From NCBI GenBank assembly GCA_014238335.1, contig JABABI010000001.1, positions 99,252-163,251 of the forward strand: a stretch of DNA of 64,000 nt, read 5' to 3'. The number at the start of each line of letters is the position of its first letter. Within the stretch, counting starts at the first letter, position 1. Made by a program: the position numbers and the translations under genes. This stretch comes from Fuerstiella sp. GTDB taxonomy: Bacteria; Planctomycetota; Planctomycetia; Planctomycetales; Planctomycetaceae. The notes under the pieces are model-generated. The model worked only from the letters and a program-made list of their open reading frames with translations, did no database searches and was not told the DNA's origin. Shown here one piece after another: positions 21,342 to 31,241 of the stretch.

Positions 21342-22280
21342 TTAACCGGCAGCGGCGACAGCAGCCTTCATCTTTGCCAGACCAGTCTTTGCCACTGTCA
21401 GCGCATCCTGTTTCCAATAGTCTCTGTTGAACAGTTCCAGCGACAGAGCGACTGAACGTCCGTTTCCGCCAATCATGTTCAGGATGTTCGTGAGCGGCGC
21501 GATTCCGTCCCCGGGATAAACGCGGTGCGAATCATTCATCTCTGCTCGAATGGGTGAATCCGGGTAGTCATTCATGTGAAATGCGTGAATCGCCGTATCG
21601 CTCAGCAGGGCCAAACCGCCAAACTGCGATCCGCCTTTGAAAATGTGATATACATCGGGCAGCAGGCACGCCTTCGGATGGCTGGCTTCGACGCAAGCCA
21701 TAACGGATTCTCCCAGTCGTGACAGGTTCGTGCTGTGGCCCCAGACTTCAAGCTGCGGAACCACGCCAATTTCGTCACCGACCTCCAGCAGAGTCCGGTA
21801 GCGCTCGGCGACAACAAACAGATCCAGCTTCGGCCCCTTCGTGGCCCCTGTCGGGGGAGCAGCAATCCGTAGCGCACCGATCTGCGCGAGAATGTCCATG
21901 TCCCGCTTTGCATCCTCCAGTCCCTGTTTGCGGCGCTCCGGGTCGTCAGCGATCCACTGAGCGAATCCGATCGCGCTTTCGACGGTTAATCCTGCATCGC
22001 CGATCCTCTTTCGTAATTCGGCCAGGCTTCCGCCCGCTTCGACATACTGCGACAAATGACGCATCCACGGTTCAATACCGGTGTAGCCAGCGTCCGCAGC
22101 GATCTGAACCTGCTCTCGAATGTCCTGAGTCTGTTCGCGAATCGTGCTGGTGTTCAGGCAGAACGTGAATGAATCAGCTGCTGCCGTGGTTGTGGGCGTT
22201 GCGGCGGTTGCTGATGCTGCCGCAGGAAGAACTGTGGCGGCAGCAGCCGAGGAAAGAAAATTGCGGCGGGTGGTTGTCAT
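21342..22280 (-). CDS. Tat-exported sugar phosphate isomerase/epimerase-like TIM barrel
   Basis: 312 residues. The N-terminus TTRRNFLSSAAAATVLPAAA is a twin-arginine signal, so the protein is exported folded. The body is a xylose-isomerase-like (AP endonuclease 2 family) TIM barrel: AADAGYTGIEPW on an early strand, LAQIGALRIAAPPTG, GVVPQLEVWGHSTNLS, HPKACLLPDVYHIFKGG, IHAFHMNDYPDSP, RVYPGDGIAPLTNIL and VALSLELFNRDYW. Metal ligands of the family (Glu, Asp, His, Glu) have obvious counterparts in EVWGH, LPDVYH, FHMND and LELFN. Planctomycetes encode many exported copies; substrates are mostly unknown. The gene converges on the LolA-like lipoprotein gene with 64 nt between. Confidence 0.88.
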   Translation of the reverse strand: MTTTRRNFLSSAAAATVLPAAASATAATPTTTAAADSFTFCLNTSTIREQTQDIREQVQIAADAGYTGIEPWMRHLSQYVEAGGSLAELRKRIGDAGLTVESAIGFAQWIADDPERRKQGLEDAKRDMDILAQIGALRIAAPPTGATKGPKLDLFVVAERYRTLLEVGDEIGVVPQLEVWGHSTNLSRLGESVMACVEASHPKACLLPDVYHIFKGGSQFGGLALLSDTAIHAFHMNDYPDSPIRAEMNDSHRVYPGDGIAPLTNILNMIGGNGRSVALSLELFNRDYWKQDALTVAKTGLAKMKAAVAAAG

Positions 22281-23193
22281 AAGAATTCAGCGGCTGGAGA
22301 ACGACGCACAGACGCGAGTTCCGGGGTTTGAAGAAGAATGAACGGGAGCGGCATTCTGGCGGCAGAACGCACGATATGGAAGTCTGTGCCTGCCAAAGCG
22401 TTAAACCCTCCTACTAAATAGGTTGAGTTGAAATTCAGAAGCCGCTGGGATTAGAGAAGTCTTTACGAATCTGTCCTGTCCGGGCACACCATGAGCCAGG
22501 ATTCGATGTCGCCGCATTTCATGAGCAGATTTCTCGGCAAAGCGGTGTCTACTGTTTGCTGGCAGCTGCTGCGTGCACCAATTCGGTGAGCCGGCTCGGT
22601 TCACGCCGGATCCCACTCAGCACAGAATGCCATGTGTCGGAGCCGTGCTCCCGAGGACGTTCAATTCGGCAATTGCTGCCGGTATTCGCGCGCGACGCCT
22701 CTGAGTCCCGGTTGTGCCGAATGTTGTCTGCCGAATGCACTATCTGCCGAAGTCAGGCGTTGAGGGCTGACGTCTTTGTCGACGCGATTCGATAGCCGCC
22801 GAAATCGTATTGCGTGGCACAGGTGACCGACTTATTGTCTGCCCTGCTCTCCGGTCACGTCGGGTTCGTGACCACCATTGTCGGACGGTTGCTGTCTGAG
22901 TTGTTGCTAATCGGGTCTGCGGCTTCTCACTCTCGCAGATGTAACACTCAGTTCACTCCACCGACGTAAGTGTTTTGTTCAGGTCTGGCCCTAACCGGCC
23001 TTCGCTTCCACTACTCCAACCTTCGTGCGTCCTGTTTTAATCGGGACACAGCGATGCCTTTCCTCTCACTCTCCTGTCTTTCCTTCTTCTCCGCGGTTTT
23101 TGCACGTTCGGTTGCCATGCGCGACAGACGATGCGTTCCGCAGCCATCATGGTAGTGACCGCCATGAAACACCGTATCTTACTTAAGATCATC
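22281..23193. other. Long intergenic region before the FlgI-like gene
   Basis: Roughly 900 bases between divergent genes. Short ORFs on both strands have no coherent protein features. The one visible peculiarity is a pyrimidine tract at 23057-23092, 34 of 36 bases C or T, about 100 nt before the FlgI-like start. No tRNA-like fold or repeat array was found. Confidence 0.5.
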
Positions 23194-25293
23194 ATGTCTT
23201 ACATCTCACGACAGCGCCTGTTGGGCATGCGCGTCCTGGCGACAGGCGCGCTGTTATGCAGTTGTGGCTGCGCCAGCAGTCTGCTGAATCTGTCGGGAGC
23301 AAATGCCATTGGCTCAAAATTTGCCGGCATGATTAGTGGCGAGCGACAGCAGGTGGTACGGAAGGAAGAAGACAACGATTTTGGCACGAAAGTCGAAACA
23401 CCCCTGCTGCGCGAGTACATCAGCGTCACAGGCAATAATCTGGTGGCGCTGCGTGGTGTTGGTCTGGTGATGGGGCTTGACGGAACTGGTGGAGATCCGC
23501 CGCCGTCGCATCTGCGCACGGAATTACTGGAAGAAATGACGCGACGCGGCATCAAGAATCCCGGTCATATACTCGCGTCGAGAAATACAGCGGTTGTCAT
23601 TGTAACGGCCTATCTTCCTGCCATGGTCAGGGAGGATCAGCGTTTTGACGTACGAGCTGTCCTGCCTCCCAATAGTGAGGCCACCAGCTTAAAGGGAGGC
23701 TGGTTGCTGGAAACACGTTTGTCCGAAGAACAGTCCATTGCCGGTCGAGGTAATGTTAAGGGGCATCAGTATGCGATGGCTCACGGAGCAATTCTGACGG
23801 CGCTGGGTGACGGAGGCAGCAAAAAGGCCAGTCCGGCAATGCTGCGTCGAGGTTCGATTCCTGGCGGTGCTGTGTCGAATACAGAACGAAACCTGAAGGT
23901 CATCCTGAGAAATGAGAATCGCGGACTCAAGACGTCCAAACGAATTGAGAATGCGATTTCCAGTCGACTGCACGATTACAACCGATTCGGCCAGCGGATT
24001 CCGATGGCCGAAGCCAAGACGGATCTGATGATCGAGTTGAAGGTGCATCCGCTGTATCGCAACAACTTCCCGCGGTACCAGCAGATGATCCGCAGTATCG
24101 CTTACAAAGAGACCGATATTGGCCGCCGCTTACGAACAGAAGAACTGTCGCGGACGATAATGGAACCGGAGACGACCGAACGAGCAGCTCTGCAGCTTGA
24201 GGCGATCGGAAGCGACGGCATTCCCTTCCTGAAAACAGCTCTGCGAAGTTCGAATGTCGAAGTCCGTTTTCATGCAGCTCAGGCACTGGCGTATCTGGAA
24301 GACAGCAGTGGTGTCGAGGTACTGAAGCAGGCAGCCATGGACGAATCTGCGTTTCGGGTATACGCCCTGGCGGCCCTGTCGATTATCTCTGATGCTGACG
24401 GTGTGGTGGCTTTGCGGGATCTGCTCTCAGAAGAATCACTTGAGACGCGCTACGGAGCGGTTCGGGCGCTGAAGGAAAACAACCCGAATGATCCGGGTCT
24501 GGGAACAAAGATCTTTCCGCACAAGTTCGTCCTGCATGCGATTCCATCCGATGCCCCGCCGGCGGTTCATGTTGTGCGTTATCGTGCTCCGGAAGTCGTC
24601 GTGTTCGGTTCACGGCAGGAACTCCGTTTACCAGCCGTGTTAAACGTTGGTAACAGAATTCGCGTGATGGGTCACGCCGGTGACAGCAAGGTTACCATTT
24701 CGACATATGCATTGGGCCGCGACCCCGAACGTTACGTCGTGTCAACAAATCTCGTGGAAATTATCAACAGTGTCGCCGAGCTTGGTGCCAGTTATCCTGA
24801 TGTCGTGCAGATGCTGCTGGAAGCGGATGCTCAGCACAATCTTACCGGTGAACTCGGAATTGATCGTCTGCCTCAGGCTGGGCGAGTCTTCCTGCGGCGG
24901 TCCGGCGCTAGTGGCAGTACAGAAAAGGAAGCCAAACTGGGAACACCGTCACTGACACCTGGTCTGTTTGATCGGGTGGAGGAATCTGAACAGGACACGA
25001 CCGACGAAGACAACTCTTCACTGGCACGGATGTTTGCGGCGCGAGAGACGATCGACGACGAAAACAGTACCGCCGCCGAAACGTCAGGCGGACCGGCCTC
25101 AGGTGCGGTACCGGAAAGTGTCAACGGTGAGCAGGCCGCTGAAGAAGCGCGGATTAGTGTCCCTGATCTTTCGGAAGAGGATACGGCGGGCGACGCTTCG
25201 AACGAATTCGAGGTGGAACAGTCAGAATTTCGTGAGCCGCTCACTTCAAGAATGCGTCGTGTTTTCTTTTCGCCGTTTCAGAAAGAAGAATGA
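23194..25293 (+). CDS. Lipoprotein with FlgI (P-ring) fold interrupted by HEAT repeats
   Basis: 699 residues. A lipoprotein-type signal (RVLATGALLCSCGC) leads. Residues about 80-300 match the flagellar P-ring protein FlgI: VTGNNLVALRGVGLVMGLDG then TGG, NTAVVIVTAYLPAM, RFDVRAVLPPNSEATSLKGG, AMAHGAILTA and GGAVSNTE. HEAT-like repeats fill about 333-430 (VEVRFHAAQALAYLED and two further units). After that the FlgI C-terminal hallmark reappears: IINSVAELGASYPDVVQML then LEADAQHNLTGELGID, equivalent to the LxALGATPxDLMSILQxM ending. An acidic, disordered tail of about 125 residues closes the protein. FlgI itself has no lipid anchor and no HEAT insert, so a role in the flagellar P ring or in another envelope ring is open. 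Start is uncertain: ATG at 23164 or 23227 is also possible. smc follows after 82 nt. Confidence 0.75.
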   Translation: MSYISRQRLLGMRVLATGALLCSCGCASSLLNLSGANAIGSKFAGMISGERQQVVRKEEDNDFGTKVETPLLREYISVTGNNLVALRGVGLVMGLDGTGGDPPPSHLRTELLEEMTRRGIKNPGHILASRNTAVVIVTAYLPAMVREDQRFDVRAVLPPNSEATSLKGGWLLETRLSEEQSIAGRGNVKGHQYAMAHGAILTALGDGGSKKASPAMLRRGSIPGGAVSNTERNLKVILRNENRGLKTSKRIENAISSRLHDYNRFGQRIPMAEAKTDLMIELKVHPLYRNNFPRYQQMIRSIAYKETDIGRRLRTEELSRTIMEPETTERAALQLEAIGSDGIPFLKTALRSSNVEVRFHAAQALAYLEDSSGVEVLKQAAMDESAFRVYALAALSIISDADGVVALRDLLSEESLETRYGAVRALKENNPNDPGLGTKIFPHKFVLHAIPSDAPPAVHVVRYRAPEVVVFGSRQELRLPAVLNVGNRIRVMGHAGDSKVTISTYALGRDPERYVVSTNLVEIINSVAELGASYPDVVQMLLEADAQHNLTGELGIDRLPQAGRVFLRRSGASGSTEKEAKLGTPSLTPGLFDRVEESEQDTTDEDNSSLARMFAARETIDDENSTAAETSGGPASGAVPESVNGEQAAEEARISVPDLSEEDTAGDASNEFEVEQSEFREPLTSRMRRVFFSPFQKEE

Positions 25294-25375
25294 CTTTTCT
25301 GATACGCGTTCTCAGGCCGGAGTCTGAGAGTCAGTCGTCAATTCATCAGGCCCAAACAGACCGTTTCTCTATCCA

Positions 25376-28300
25376 ATGCTCAAGTCGCTCGAACTCTTCG
25401 GCTTCAAGAGTTTTGCCGACAAGACCGTCTTTGAATTCCACGAAGGCATCACCGGTGTTGTGGGACCAAACGGCAGCGGCAAGAGCAACGTCGTAGACTC
25501 AATCAAGTGGCTGCTGGGCGACCAGAGCGCAAAAAGTCTTCGTGGAAAGGAGATGACAGATGTCATCTTCAACGGATCCTCAAGCCGCGGCGGCGCTCAG
25601 TTCGCTGAAGCCACGCTCGTTTTTGACAACTCTTCGCGTTTTCTGCCACTGGAACACGACGAAGTTTCAGTGGGACGGCGTTTGTGGAAAACCGGCGATT
25701 CTGAGTATCTGATTAACCGGAATACGGCACGCTTAAAAGACGTTCGTGAACTACTGGTCGGAACCGGTGCCGGCGCTGCGTCCTATTGCATCATCGAACA
25801 GGGGCGAGTTGACCAGATTCTGCAGTCGAACGCTGCGAACCGCCGGCTGATTTTCGAGGAAGCCGCCGGCATTAGTCGCTTCAAGCAACGTCGCAACGAA
25901 GCCGAAAGAAGACTGGAACGTGTCGAACAGAACCTGCTGCGTCTGACGGATATCGTTGACGAAGTGGAATCGCAGGTTAACGCGGTGAGAAATCAGGCAA
26001 AGCGAGCGATGCGGTTGCGTGAGGTGTCGATGGAACTTGAAAGGCTCTGGGTGGGCATGGTGGCGGACGACTTTCGTCGGCAGTCAATGGTCCGCGAGAC
26101 TCTGACGAAGACGAAGGACGAAGCATCGGCACACCTCACAGAAATGCGCAAGCAACAGCAGCGGGCGGAACGAGAGCTGACGGATGCCGATCTGGCGCTG
26201 GCAGAGGTTGACGACGAATTGCGCGAAGTGGAGCGGAGTCGGGCGGAACTTCGCAGCCGTATCGCCAGTCTGGAAACAACGTTGCGGCATCACGCCGGTC
26301 GCGAATCGGAACTTCAGTCCGAGGGGCTGCGGCTGACACGTCAACGGTCATTGATGGATGGGCGCGTCGCTGAAGCGGAGAAGGAAGACGAACATCTGCA
26401 GAACGTCCTGACGCTCGAACAGAAGCGTTTCACAGAACGAAAGGCAGAACAGGAAGGCGGGGCGAAACGGCTGCACGAACTGCACGCTTCGCTGGATACG
26501 GCTCAGGCCCGCATTCAGGAATCCCGCGAGCAGTTGATTCAGCAGAGTCAGCAGAATACCGAACTCGCGACACAGTTGGGCGGCTTGCGACATGAACAGC
26601 AGTCACTGCAGCAGCGTCGCAGCGAATTGCTGGAAGCGCAGGACGTTCTGACTGCTGAAATCGCAGATATTGAGCAGCAATTGAACAAACAAAACGAGTT
26701 GCTGGACACGGCACAGGCCGCACTGAATGCTGCCGAAGAATTCGGGGACCGTCTGCTGAATGAACGTGAAGATCTGCTGCATGAACAGTCCCAGTCACGT
26801 GATTCTTTGGCCGAATTGCGCGAACAGAGAAGTGCGGCTGTTGCCAGAAAAACGGTGCTTGAGGATCTGGAAGACCGTCAGGAAGGGTTTGGTCTCGGTG
26901 CGCGGGAGATACTGAAGCGAGCAGAAGAAGGTGCGTCCGAACCGTGGAGTCTGATTCGTGGCAGCGTGGCTGACCTGCTCGACGTTGACATGGAGAACGC
27001 AGCGCTGCTGGAAGTCGCGCTGTCAGGCAGAGCACAATTACTGGTCATTGACCGGTTGTCGCCTCTGATTGATTACCTGAACTCGGGACGGTGCCAGATT
27101 ACAGACCGAGTTGGCTTTGTGTCGCTTGAAGTTTCCGACTCCGTTGCTGCTCCTGAAGAAGATGCCGCTCTTGACCAGGGAACGAAGGTCCGGCTGAGCG
27201 CGGAGGGCACGGCGAATGATCGTTCACAGAATCCGACCTGGTGCGGTGATCTGGCGCTCGGAATGTTCGGAGACGACTGGCTGGATTCTGATATCGGACC
27301 TTCGGTCAGTGACGAATTCGTGCCGGAACTTAATGTCACGTGGGTTGATGAAAATGGTGAAATTCCGATAGCAAAATCTGTCTTCTCTTCTGTGTCTTCG
27401 CAGATTGTCAGTCTCATCGGCATGCCTGGCGTCGTTGGTCGTGCGGACAGTTTGGCGCGATCGCCCAGACACATTCCCAATCTGGCTTTGCAATTGCTGG
27501 CGGACACATGGGTCGTTCAGTCCCTCAACGATGCTCTGCGTCTGCAGAAGGAAGTGGGAGACCATTACAGATTTATTACTCTGCAGGGAGAACTGGTTGA
27601 AAAGGACAGCACGCTGTTCACGGGCAGCATTCGCAGTGAATCTGCAGTCGTGTCCCGCAAGAGTGAACTGCGACGTTTGAAAAATGAACTGCATCGCATT
27701 GAACACCTTGTTTCCGAACGAAATATTCGGCTGCAGAAGCTTGTCGATTTCATTGAATCGGCCGACGAAGAACTGCAAACCGGGCGAGATACCGTGGATC
27801 GCTGTGCCGCGGAACTCAGAACACACCAGCAGTCTGTTGCCGAATTGCAGCAGGCTTTGAACGCTGGTGAGGCCAATGACAGGAAACTGAGGGACCAACT
27901 GGGATCGTTGAGTGCAGCGATTGCGGCGCTTGAAGAACAGCTTGTTGACGGTCGTACAGAACAGGAAGCCGCAGAAGAACAATTCCAAAAGCTTCAGGGT
28001 CTGATAGAAGCGGCAGAAGGCGATCTGGCCGAGGACCGTCGACAGGTTGATATTCTCGAAAAAGGCAGGACGGAAGCAGATCTGGAACTCACCCGTTCGG
28101 AGGAAAGATTGCTGGGGATTAGTGACGCCGTTGAACGGCTGGAAGACGATCTTCAGCAGCGGAGGCTTCAGCAGCAGGAAGCTGCCCGGCGTCAGAAGGT
28201 CGGTACAGAGCGGCTGGCGGAGCTGAATCTGAGTCAGTTAAACGTCAATGCTGAGATGTCCGAGCTGCAGGTTCATGATGATCAGCTGACAACCCGGATC

Positions 28301-29440
28301 ATGCAGCGCAGCGAAGCCCGTTATTTACTGCGGCAGCGGCGGCAGGAGGCCACTGCTGCTGAGCAGCAGGCACGCGAGACCTGTCGTCAGTACGAAACGA
28401 TGTTCCACGAAGCAGAAATGAAGATCAATGCGATCAATCACCAACTTGAGACCTCAGCAGAACGCATTCAGGACGAGTTTCAGATTTCAGTCGAAGAGGC
28501 AGTGCAGTCCGGACGATCGGCCGTCGCGGTCTGGTTGACCGAACAGGCTAATGCTGACGGTGGCCCATGTTCGGCAGACGACGATGGGCAGAACGGTGTG
28601 AAGGCCGACATGGACGATTCCTCGGAGGCGGCAGAGACAGATACCGGTGACGACCCGTTTGACGACTCCATCGAAATAACCGTTGACGACGCTTCTGTTC
28701 AGCAGATTCTGCGCGATGACGAACGGTACGACGCTTTGCGCGGTTCCGTGGACGAACGCGTCAGTCAGTTGCGGCGGCAACTGAAAAAGATGGGAAACGT
28801 TGGCACGGAAAGCCTGGATAACCTGAACGAACTCGAAACTCGCTTCGGCCGACTGCACTCGCAGTTGCAGGACCTTGAAGCCGCCCGCGATACCCTCCGT
28901 GAAATGGTGCGGCAGATTAATGTTGAGAGCCGGCGAATGTTCGAGCAATCCTTCGAGTGTATTCGAGGGCATTTTCGCGAATTGTTCAGACGGCTGTTTG
29001 GCGGAGGCGAAGCGGACGTCATTCTGGAAGATCCAGAAGACGTGCTGGAATGTGCGATTGATGTCGTCGCGCGGCCGCCGGGCAAGGAGCTGCGCAGTAT
29101 TTCCCTGCTTAGCGGTGGAGAGAAGACAATGACAGCGGTCGCGCTGTTGCTGTCAATCTTCAAGAGCAGACCTAGTCCGTTTTGCATTCTGGATGAAGTT
29201 GATGCTGCCCTGGACGACGCCAATATTGGGCGATTTGTTGGCGTTCTGAAAGATTTTCAGCAGGAGACCCAGTTCATCATGATTACTCATCGCAAGCCAA
29301 CCATGGCGGTCACCGACGTTCTTTACGGTGTGACCATGGAGGAGTCCGGAATTTCAAAACGGTTGGTCGTCAGGTTTGAAGAAATCGACGAGAAAGGCAA
29401 CTTCAGTCCGCGTCGAAGTGACCGGAATCGCGCCGCCTGA
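25376..29440 (+). CDS. smc: Chromosome segregation protein SMC
   Basis: Chromosome-condensing ATPase that forms a ring with ScpA and ScpB (neither gene is in view). 1,354 residues, longer than the usual 1,150-1,200. Head N-half: Walker A GPNGSGKS at 30-37 and the Q-loop segment [16 protein letters not shown]. Two long coiled coils (about 170-490 and 760-1060) flank a hinge at about 500-760. Head C-half: signature [16 protein letters not shown] (about 1243) and Walker [14 protein letters not shown] (about 1265), D-loop and H-switch MITHRKPTM. Extra length comes from an insertion within the hinge region (about 585-700) and an acidic, low-complexity stretch near 1060-1110 ([19 protein letters not shown]). 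It is in the same orientation as the FlgI-like gene. Confidence 0.96.
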   Translation: MLKSLELFGFKSFADKTVFEFHEGITGVVGPNGSGKSNVVDSIKWLLGDQSAKSLRGKEMTDVIFNGSSSRGGAQFAEATLVFDNSSRFLPLEHDEVSVGRRLWKTGDSEYLINRNTARLKDVRELLVGTGAGAASYCIIEQGRVDQILQSNAANRRLIFEEAAGISRFKQRRNEAERRLERVEQNLLRLTDIVDEVESQVNAVRNQAKRAMRLREVSMELERLWVGMVADDFRRQSMVRETLTKTKDEASAHLTEMRKQQQRAERELTDADLALAEVDDELREVERSRAELRSRIASLETTLRHHAGRESELQSEGLRLTRQRSLMDGRVAEAEKEDEHLQNVLTLEQKRFTERKAEQEGGAKRLHELHASLDTAQARIQESREQLIQQSQQNTELATQLGGLRHEQQSLQQRRSELLEAQDVLTAEIADIEQQLNKQNELLDTAQAALNAAEEFGDRLLNEREDLLHEQSQSRDSLAELREQRSAAVARKTVLEDLEDRQEGFGLGAREILKRAEEGASEPWSLIRGSVADLLDVDMENAALLEVALSGRAQLLVIDRLSPLIDYLNSGRCQITDRVGFVSLEVSDSVAAPEEDAALDQGTKVRLSAEGTANDRSQNPTWCGDLALGMFGDDWLDSDIGPSVSDEFVPELNVTWVDENGEIPIAKSVFSSVSSQIVSLIGMPGVVGRADSLARSPRHIPNLALQLLADTWVVQSLNDALRLQKEVGDHYRFITLQGELVEKDSTLFTGSIRSESAVVSRKSELRRLKNELHRIEHLVSERNIRLQKLVDFIESADEELQTGRDTVDRCAAELRTHQQSVAELQQALNAGEANDRKLRDQLGSLSAAIAALEEQLVDGRTEQEAAEEQFQKLQGLIEAAEGDLAEDRRQVDILEKGRTEADLELTRSEERLLGISDAVERLEDDLQQRRLQQQEAARRQKVGTERLAELNLSQLNVNAEMSELQVHDDQLTTRIMQRSEARYLLRQRRQEATAAEQQARETCRQYETMFHEAEMKINAINHQLETSAERIQDEFQISVEEAVQSGRSAVAVWLTEQANADGGPCSADDDGQNGVKADMDDSSEAAETDTGDDPFDDSIEITVDDASVQQILRDDERYDALRGSVDERVSQLRRQLKKMGNVGTESLDNLNELETRFGRLHSQLQDLEAARDTLREMVRQINVESRRMFEQSFECIRGHFRELFRRLFGGGEADVILEDPEDVLECAIDVVARPPGKELRSISLLSGGEKTMTAVALLLSIFKSRPSPFCILDEVDAALDDANIGRFVGVLKDFQQETQFIMITHRKPTMAVTDVLYGVTMEESGISKRLVVRFEEIDEKGNFSPRRSDRNRAA

Positions 29441-29570
29441 CCACATTTGGCGTGGACCAGGCCGCGGACGGTTGTCACTGGTGCCTGTTCGTCAGTCGTC
29501 ACTTCTGACCAGCATTCGCGGCAAAATTGCAGCACTCAGCGTCCGCCCCGCAGAATTCCAAAGAAAAGTT

Positions 29571-29585
29571 TGCATTCCGAATGCA
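29571..29585. repeat. Operator-like palindrome
   Basis: TGCATTC and GAATGCA flank a single central C, giving a near-perfect 15-bp dyad about 130 nt after smc. It could bind a dimeric regulator, or be chance. Confidence 0.25.
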
Positions 29586-29848
29586 GCGCCGGACACGGGT
29601 GGGAAAGCTGCGTTGACTCTGCCGGTCTGGTGATCTGAGAACGGTGGCAGGGACTGGATGGCGACAGATTGTGCCTGCAAGTCCGTGAATGCGAGTTATG
29701 AAGAAGATAGGCAAGTCTTACAGCAGGTCGTTCTGCTTCAGGTGTTGCTGACGGGTCAGATGGCACTCTGTGCAGCGCTGTTAAGAAGCTTAAAGTCGGC
29801 GCTACCGGATTGACGAAAAACTTCTCAGGCGGATGTCACCTGTTGTGG

Positions 29849-29872
29849 CAGTGAGCAACCCGATGCTCACTG
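29849..29872. repeat. Perfect 9-bp hairpin
   Basis: CAGTGAGCA and TGCTCACTG are separated by 6 nt. No U-run follows on either strand, so it is not an obvious terminator. It lies about 350 nt upstream of the HTH-receiver start. Confidence 0.35.
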
Positions 29873-30226
29873 TAGGGAGGCCAGGAACATGACCGGCTCG
29901 TTCGCCAGGGGGGATAATCAGTTTCGACCGTGCAGAATGGAATCTGTCTGTGTGGTTTCGTGTCTTTTCTTAAGTCGCGTGATCCTCGATCTCTGATCAT
30001 CCTTCCGTCCCAATGTGTTATGTGATGACACAGGGTTGCCCGCACGCAGCTCAAATTGGACCCCTGTCACTTCCCCGACCCGTAATCTAATTGCGGTCAC
30101 ACGACGTTTTGATTTTTTGGACTTGTTCCGGCAAATCATCCGCGGTTGGACAGTAGGGGGTGACGATTCGGTTTCTCTGGATGGGAAGCCGGGTTGTGAA
30201 GTGAGAATTGATTGGAGAGCCCGCCC

Positions 30227-30799
30227 ATGAAAACGATCTTCACTACTGGACAGGTAGCTAAGATCTGTAAAGTTGCCCCGCGCACAGTCTCGAAGTGGTT
30301 CGATTCCGGACGACTTCGCGGCTATCGAATTCCTGGCTCACAGGACCGACGCATTCCACGCGAACATTTGATTCGCTTCCTTAAGGAACATGGAATGCCC
30401 CTCGGTGAGTTGGAAGACGAAGCGATGGGTAAGATATTGTTGGTTGGATCAGACGGCATGACTCGTTCGAGTCTTGACGAAATGATGGCCAACGATGACT
30501 TTAAGATCGAAACTGCCTCCAGTGGCTTTGAAGCCGGAATCCAGGCTGAGTCTGTTCACCCCGATTGCGTGGTGGTCGACTTTGTTATGGGCCGAGAAGA
30601 AGCTTTGATGATCGCACAGAATCTCAAGAAAAACGGTGAGTACGAAGAAACCGTTTTGATTGGACTTCTGAGTGACGAAGACAATGCGTCCGGTTTCGAC
30701 CGTACGGTCTTCAACGAAACGTTCCGAAAACCATTCGACGCAGCCTTGCTGGCTGAGCGAATTCGGACGCTCGTAAACCGCAGAAAGCAGCTGGCCTAG
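30227..30799 (+). CDS. Excisionase/MerR-type HTH fused to a degenerate receiver domain
   Basis: 190 residues. Residues 1-58 are a helix-turn-helix of the excisionase/MerR-like type (TTGQVAKICKVAPRTVSKWF, then GRLRGYRIPGSQDRRIPREH and LIRFL). Residues about 68-185 are a CheY-like receiver (GKILLVGSDGMTRSSLDEMM; phospho-acceptor Asp in PDCVVVDFVMG; switch Ser in VLIGLLSDED; Lys in TFRKPFD). The acidic pair that normally follows the first strand (DD) is reduced to GSD, so Mg2+ binding and phosphorylation may be weak. DNA binding at the N-terminus and receiver at the C-terminus is the reverse of common response regulators, but is often seen in planctomycetes. ATG at 30227 has GGAGAG 7 nt upstream. 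No histidine kinase is adjacent, so it is an orphan. Confidence 0.85.
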   Translation: MKTIFTTGQVAKICKVAPRTVSKWFDSGRLRGYRIPGSQDRRIPREHLIRFLKEHGMPLGELEDEAMGKILLVGSDGMTRSSLDEMMANDDFKIETASSGFEAGIQAESVHPDCVVVDFVMGREEALMIAQNLKKNGEYEETVLIGLLSDEDNASGFDRTVFNETFRKPFDAALLAERIRTLVNRRKQLA

Positions 30800-30855
30800 C
30801 CAGTTGATAAGGCAAGGTACTGTTCGCAGTGCTGACCCTGGAAATATGCCATCAT

Positions 30856-30898
30856 GGAGTTCATTCTTTCGGGAATGAGCTTCTGGTGGCATTTTTTT
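30856..30898 (+). terminator. Probable intrinsic terminator of the HTH-receiver gene
   Basis: An 11-bp stem (GGAGTTCATTC with GAATGAGCTTC, two G-U pairs) with a 6-nt loop is followed, after 8 nt, by a run of seven T at 30892-30898. It lies 57 nt after the stop codon. Confidence 0.6.
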
Positions 30899-30952
30899 GC
30901 GCCCCTACTGAACGGGTGACGCAGCCGTAATGACGGCGTTGCAAGGGGACAG

Positions 30953-31006
30953 CGTTTTCGCAACACCACTCACAGGCCCGCTGGGTGGTCCTGTTGCTCG
31001 AAAACG
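30953..31006. ncRNA. Strong composite hairpin, possible structured RNA
   Basis: CGTTTTCG-CAACA-CCAC (30953-30969) pairs with GTGG (30985-30988), TGTTG (30992-30996) and CGAAAACG (30999-31006): 17 pairs with one-sided bulges of 3 and 2 nt and a 15-nt apical loop that can itself pair CAG with CTG. A second small hairpin (GCCGT/ACGGC, near 30925-30937) precedes it. It lies just after the terminator of the HTH-receiver gene and before the M16 peptidase. No known RNA family is recognised; a leader element of the peptidase mRNA or an independent RNA are both possible. Confidence 0.35.
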
Positions 31007-31241
31007 GTGCCACTCAGCGGAAATCGCACGCAGGTAACATCCGGGCACTGACGTAGCCGGCTCGCCAGGGTTCCGGTAACCCGGTCCAGTGCACCTCAGA
31101 TCGACACACGTTGCCGTTGATCATTCAATCGCTGTGGCAGACCTGCTAGGATTCCGCCGTGTGTTCATGACGGACGAAGTGACTTCGTCGCACGTGACGC
31201 GAAACGATGTTCAACGCCCACAACCTGTGTGGAACTTCACC
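31007..31241. other. Leader region of the M16 peptidase gene
   Basis: No gene seen. The open frame of the peptidase extends upstream to 31089, but the extra 51 residues lack any domain and precede a clear signal peptide, so I treat this stretch as untranslated leader. Confidence 0.5.

Larger units (their letters stand above)
29441..30226. other. Long intergenic region with two inverted repeats
   Basis: About 785 bases between smc and the HTH-receiver gene. No supported ORF. It contains a 15-nt palindrome at 29571-29585 and a 9-bp hairpin at 29849-29872, annotated separately. Confidence 0.5.

Noticed and set aside
22281..23193. Possible small genes in the long gap upstream of the FlgI-like gene
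   Set aside because: The candidate frames (60-80 codons) have Arg/Ser/Cys-rich, incoherent translations and no ribosome-binding sites; only a pyrimidine tract stands out.
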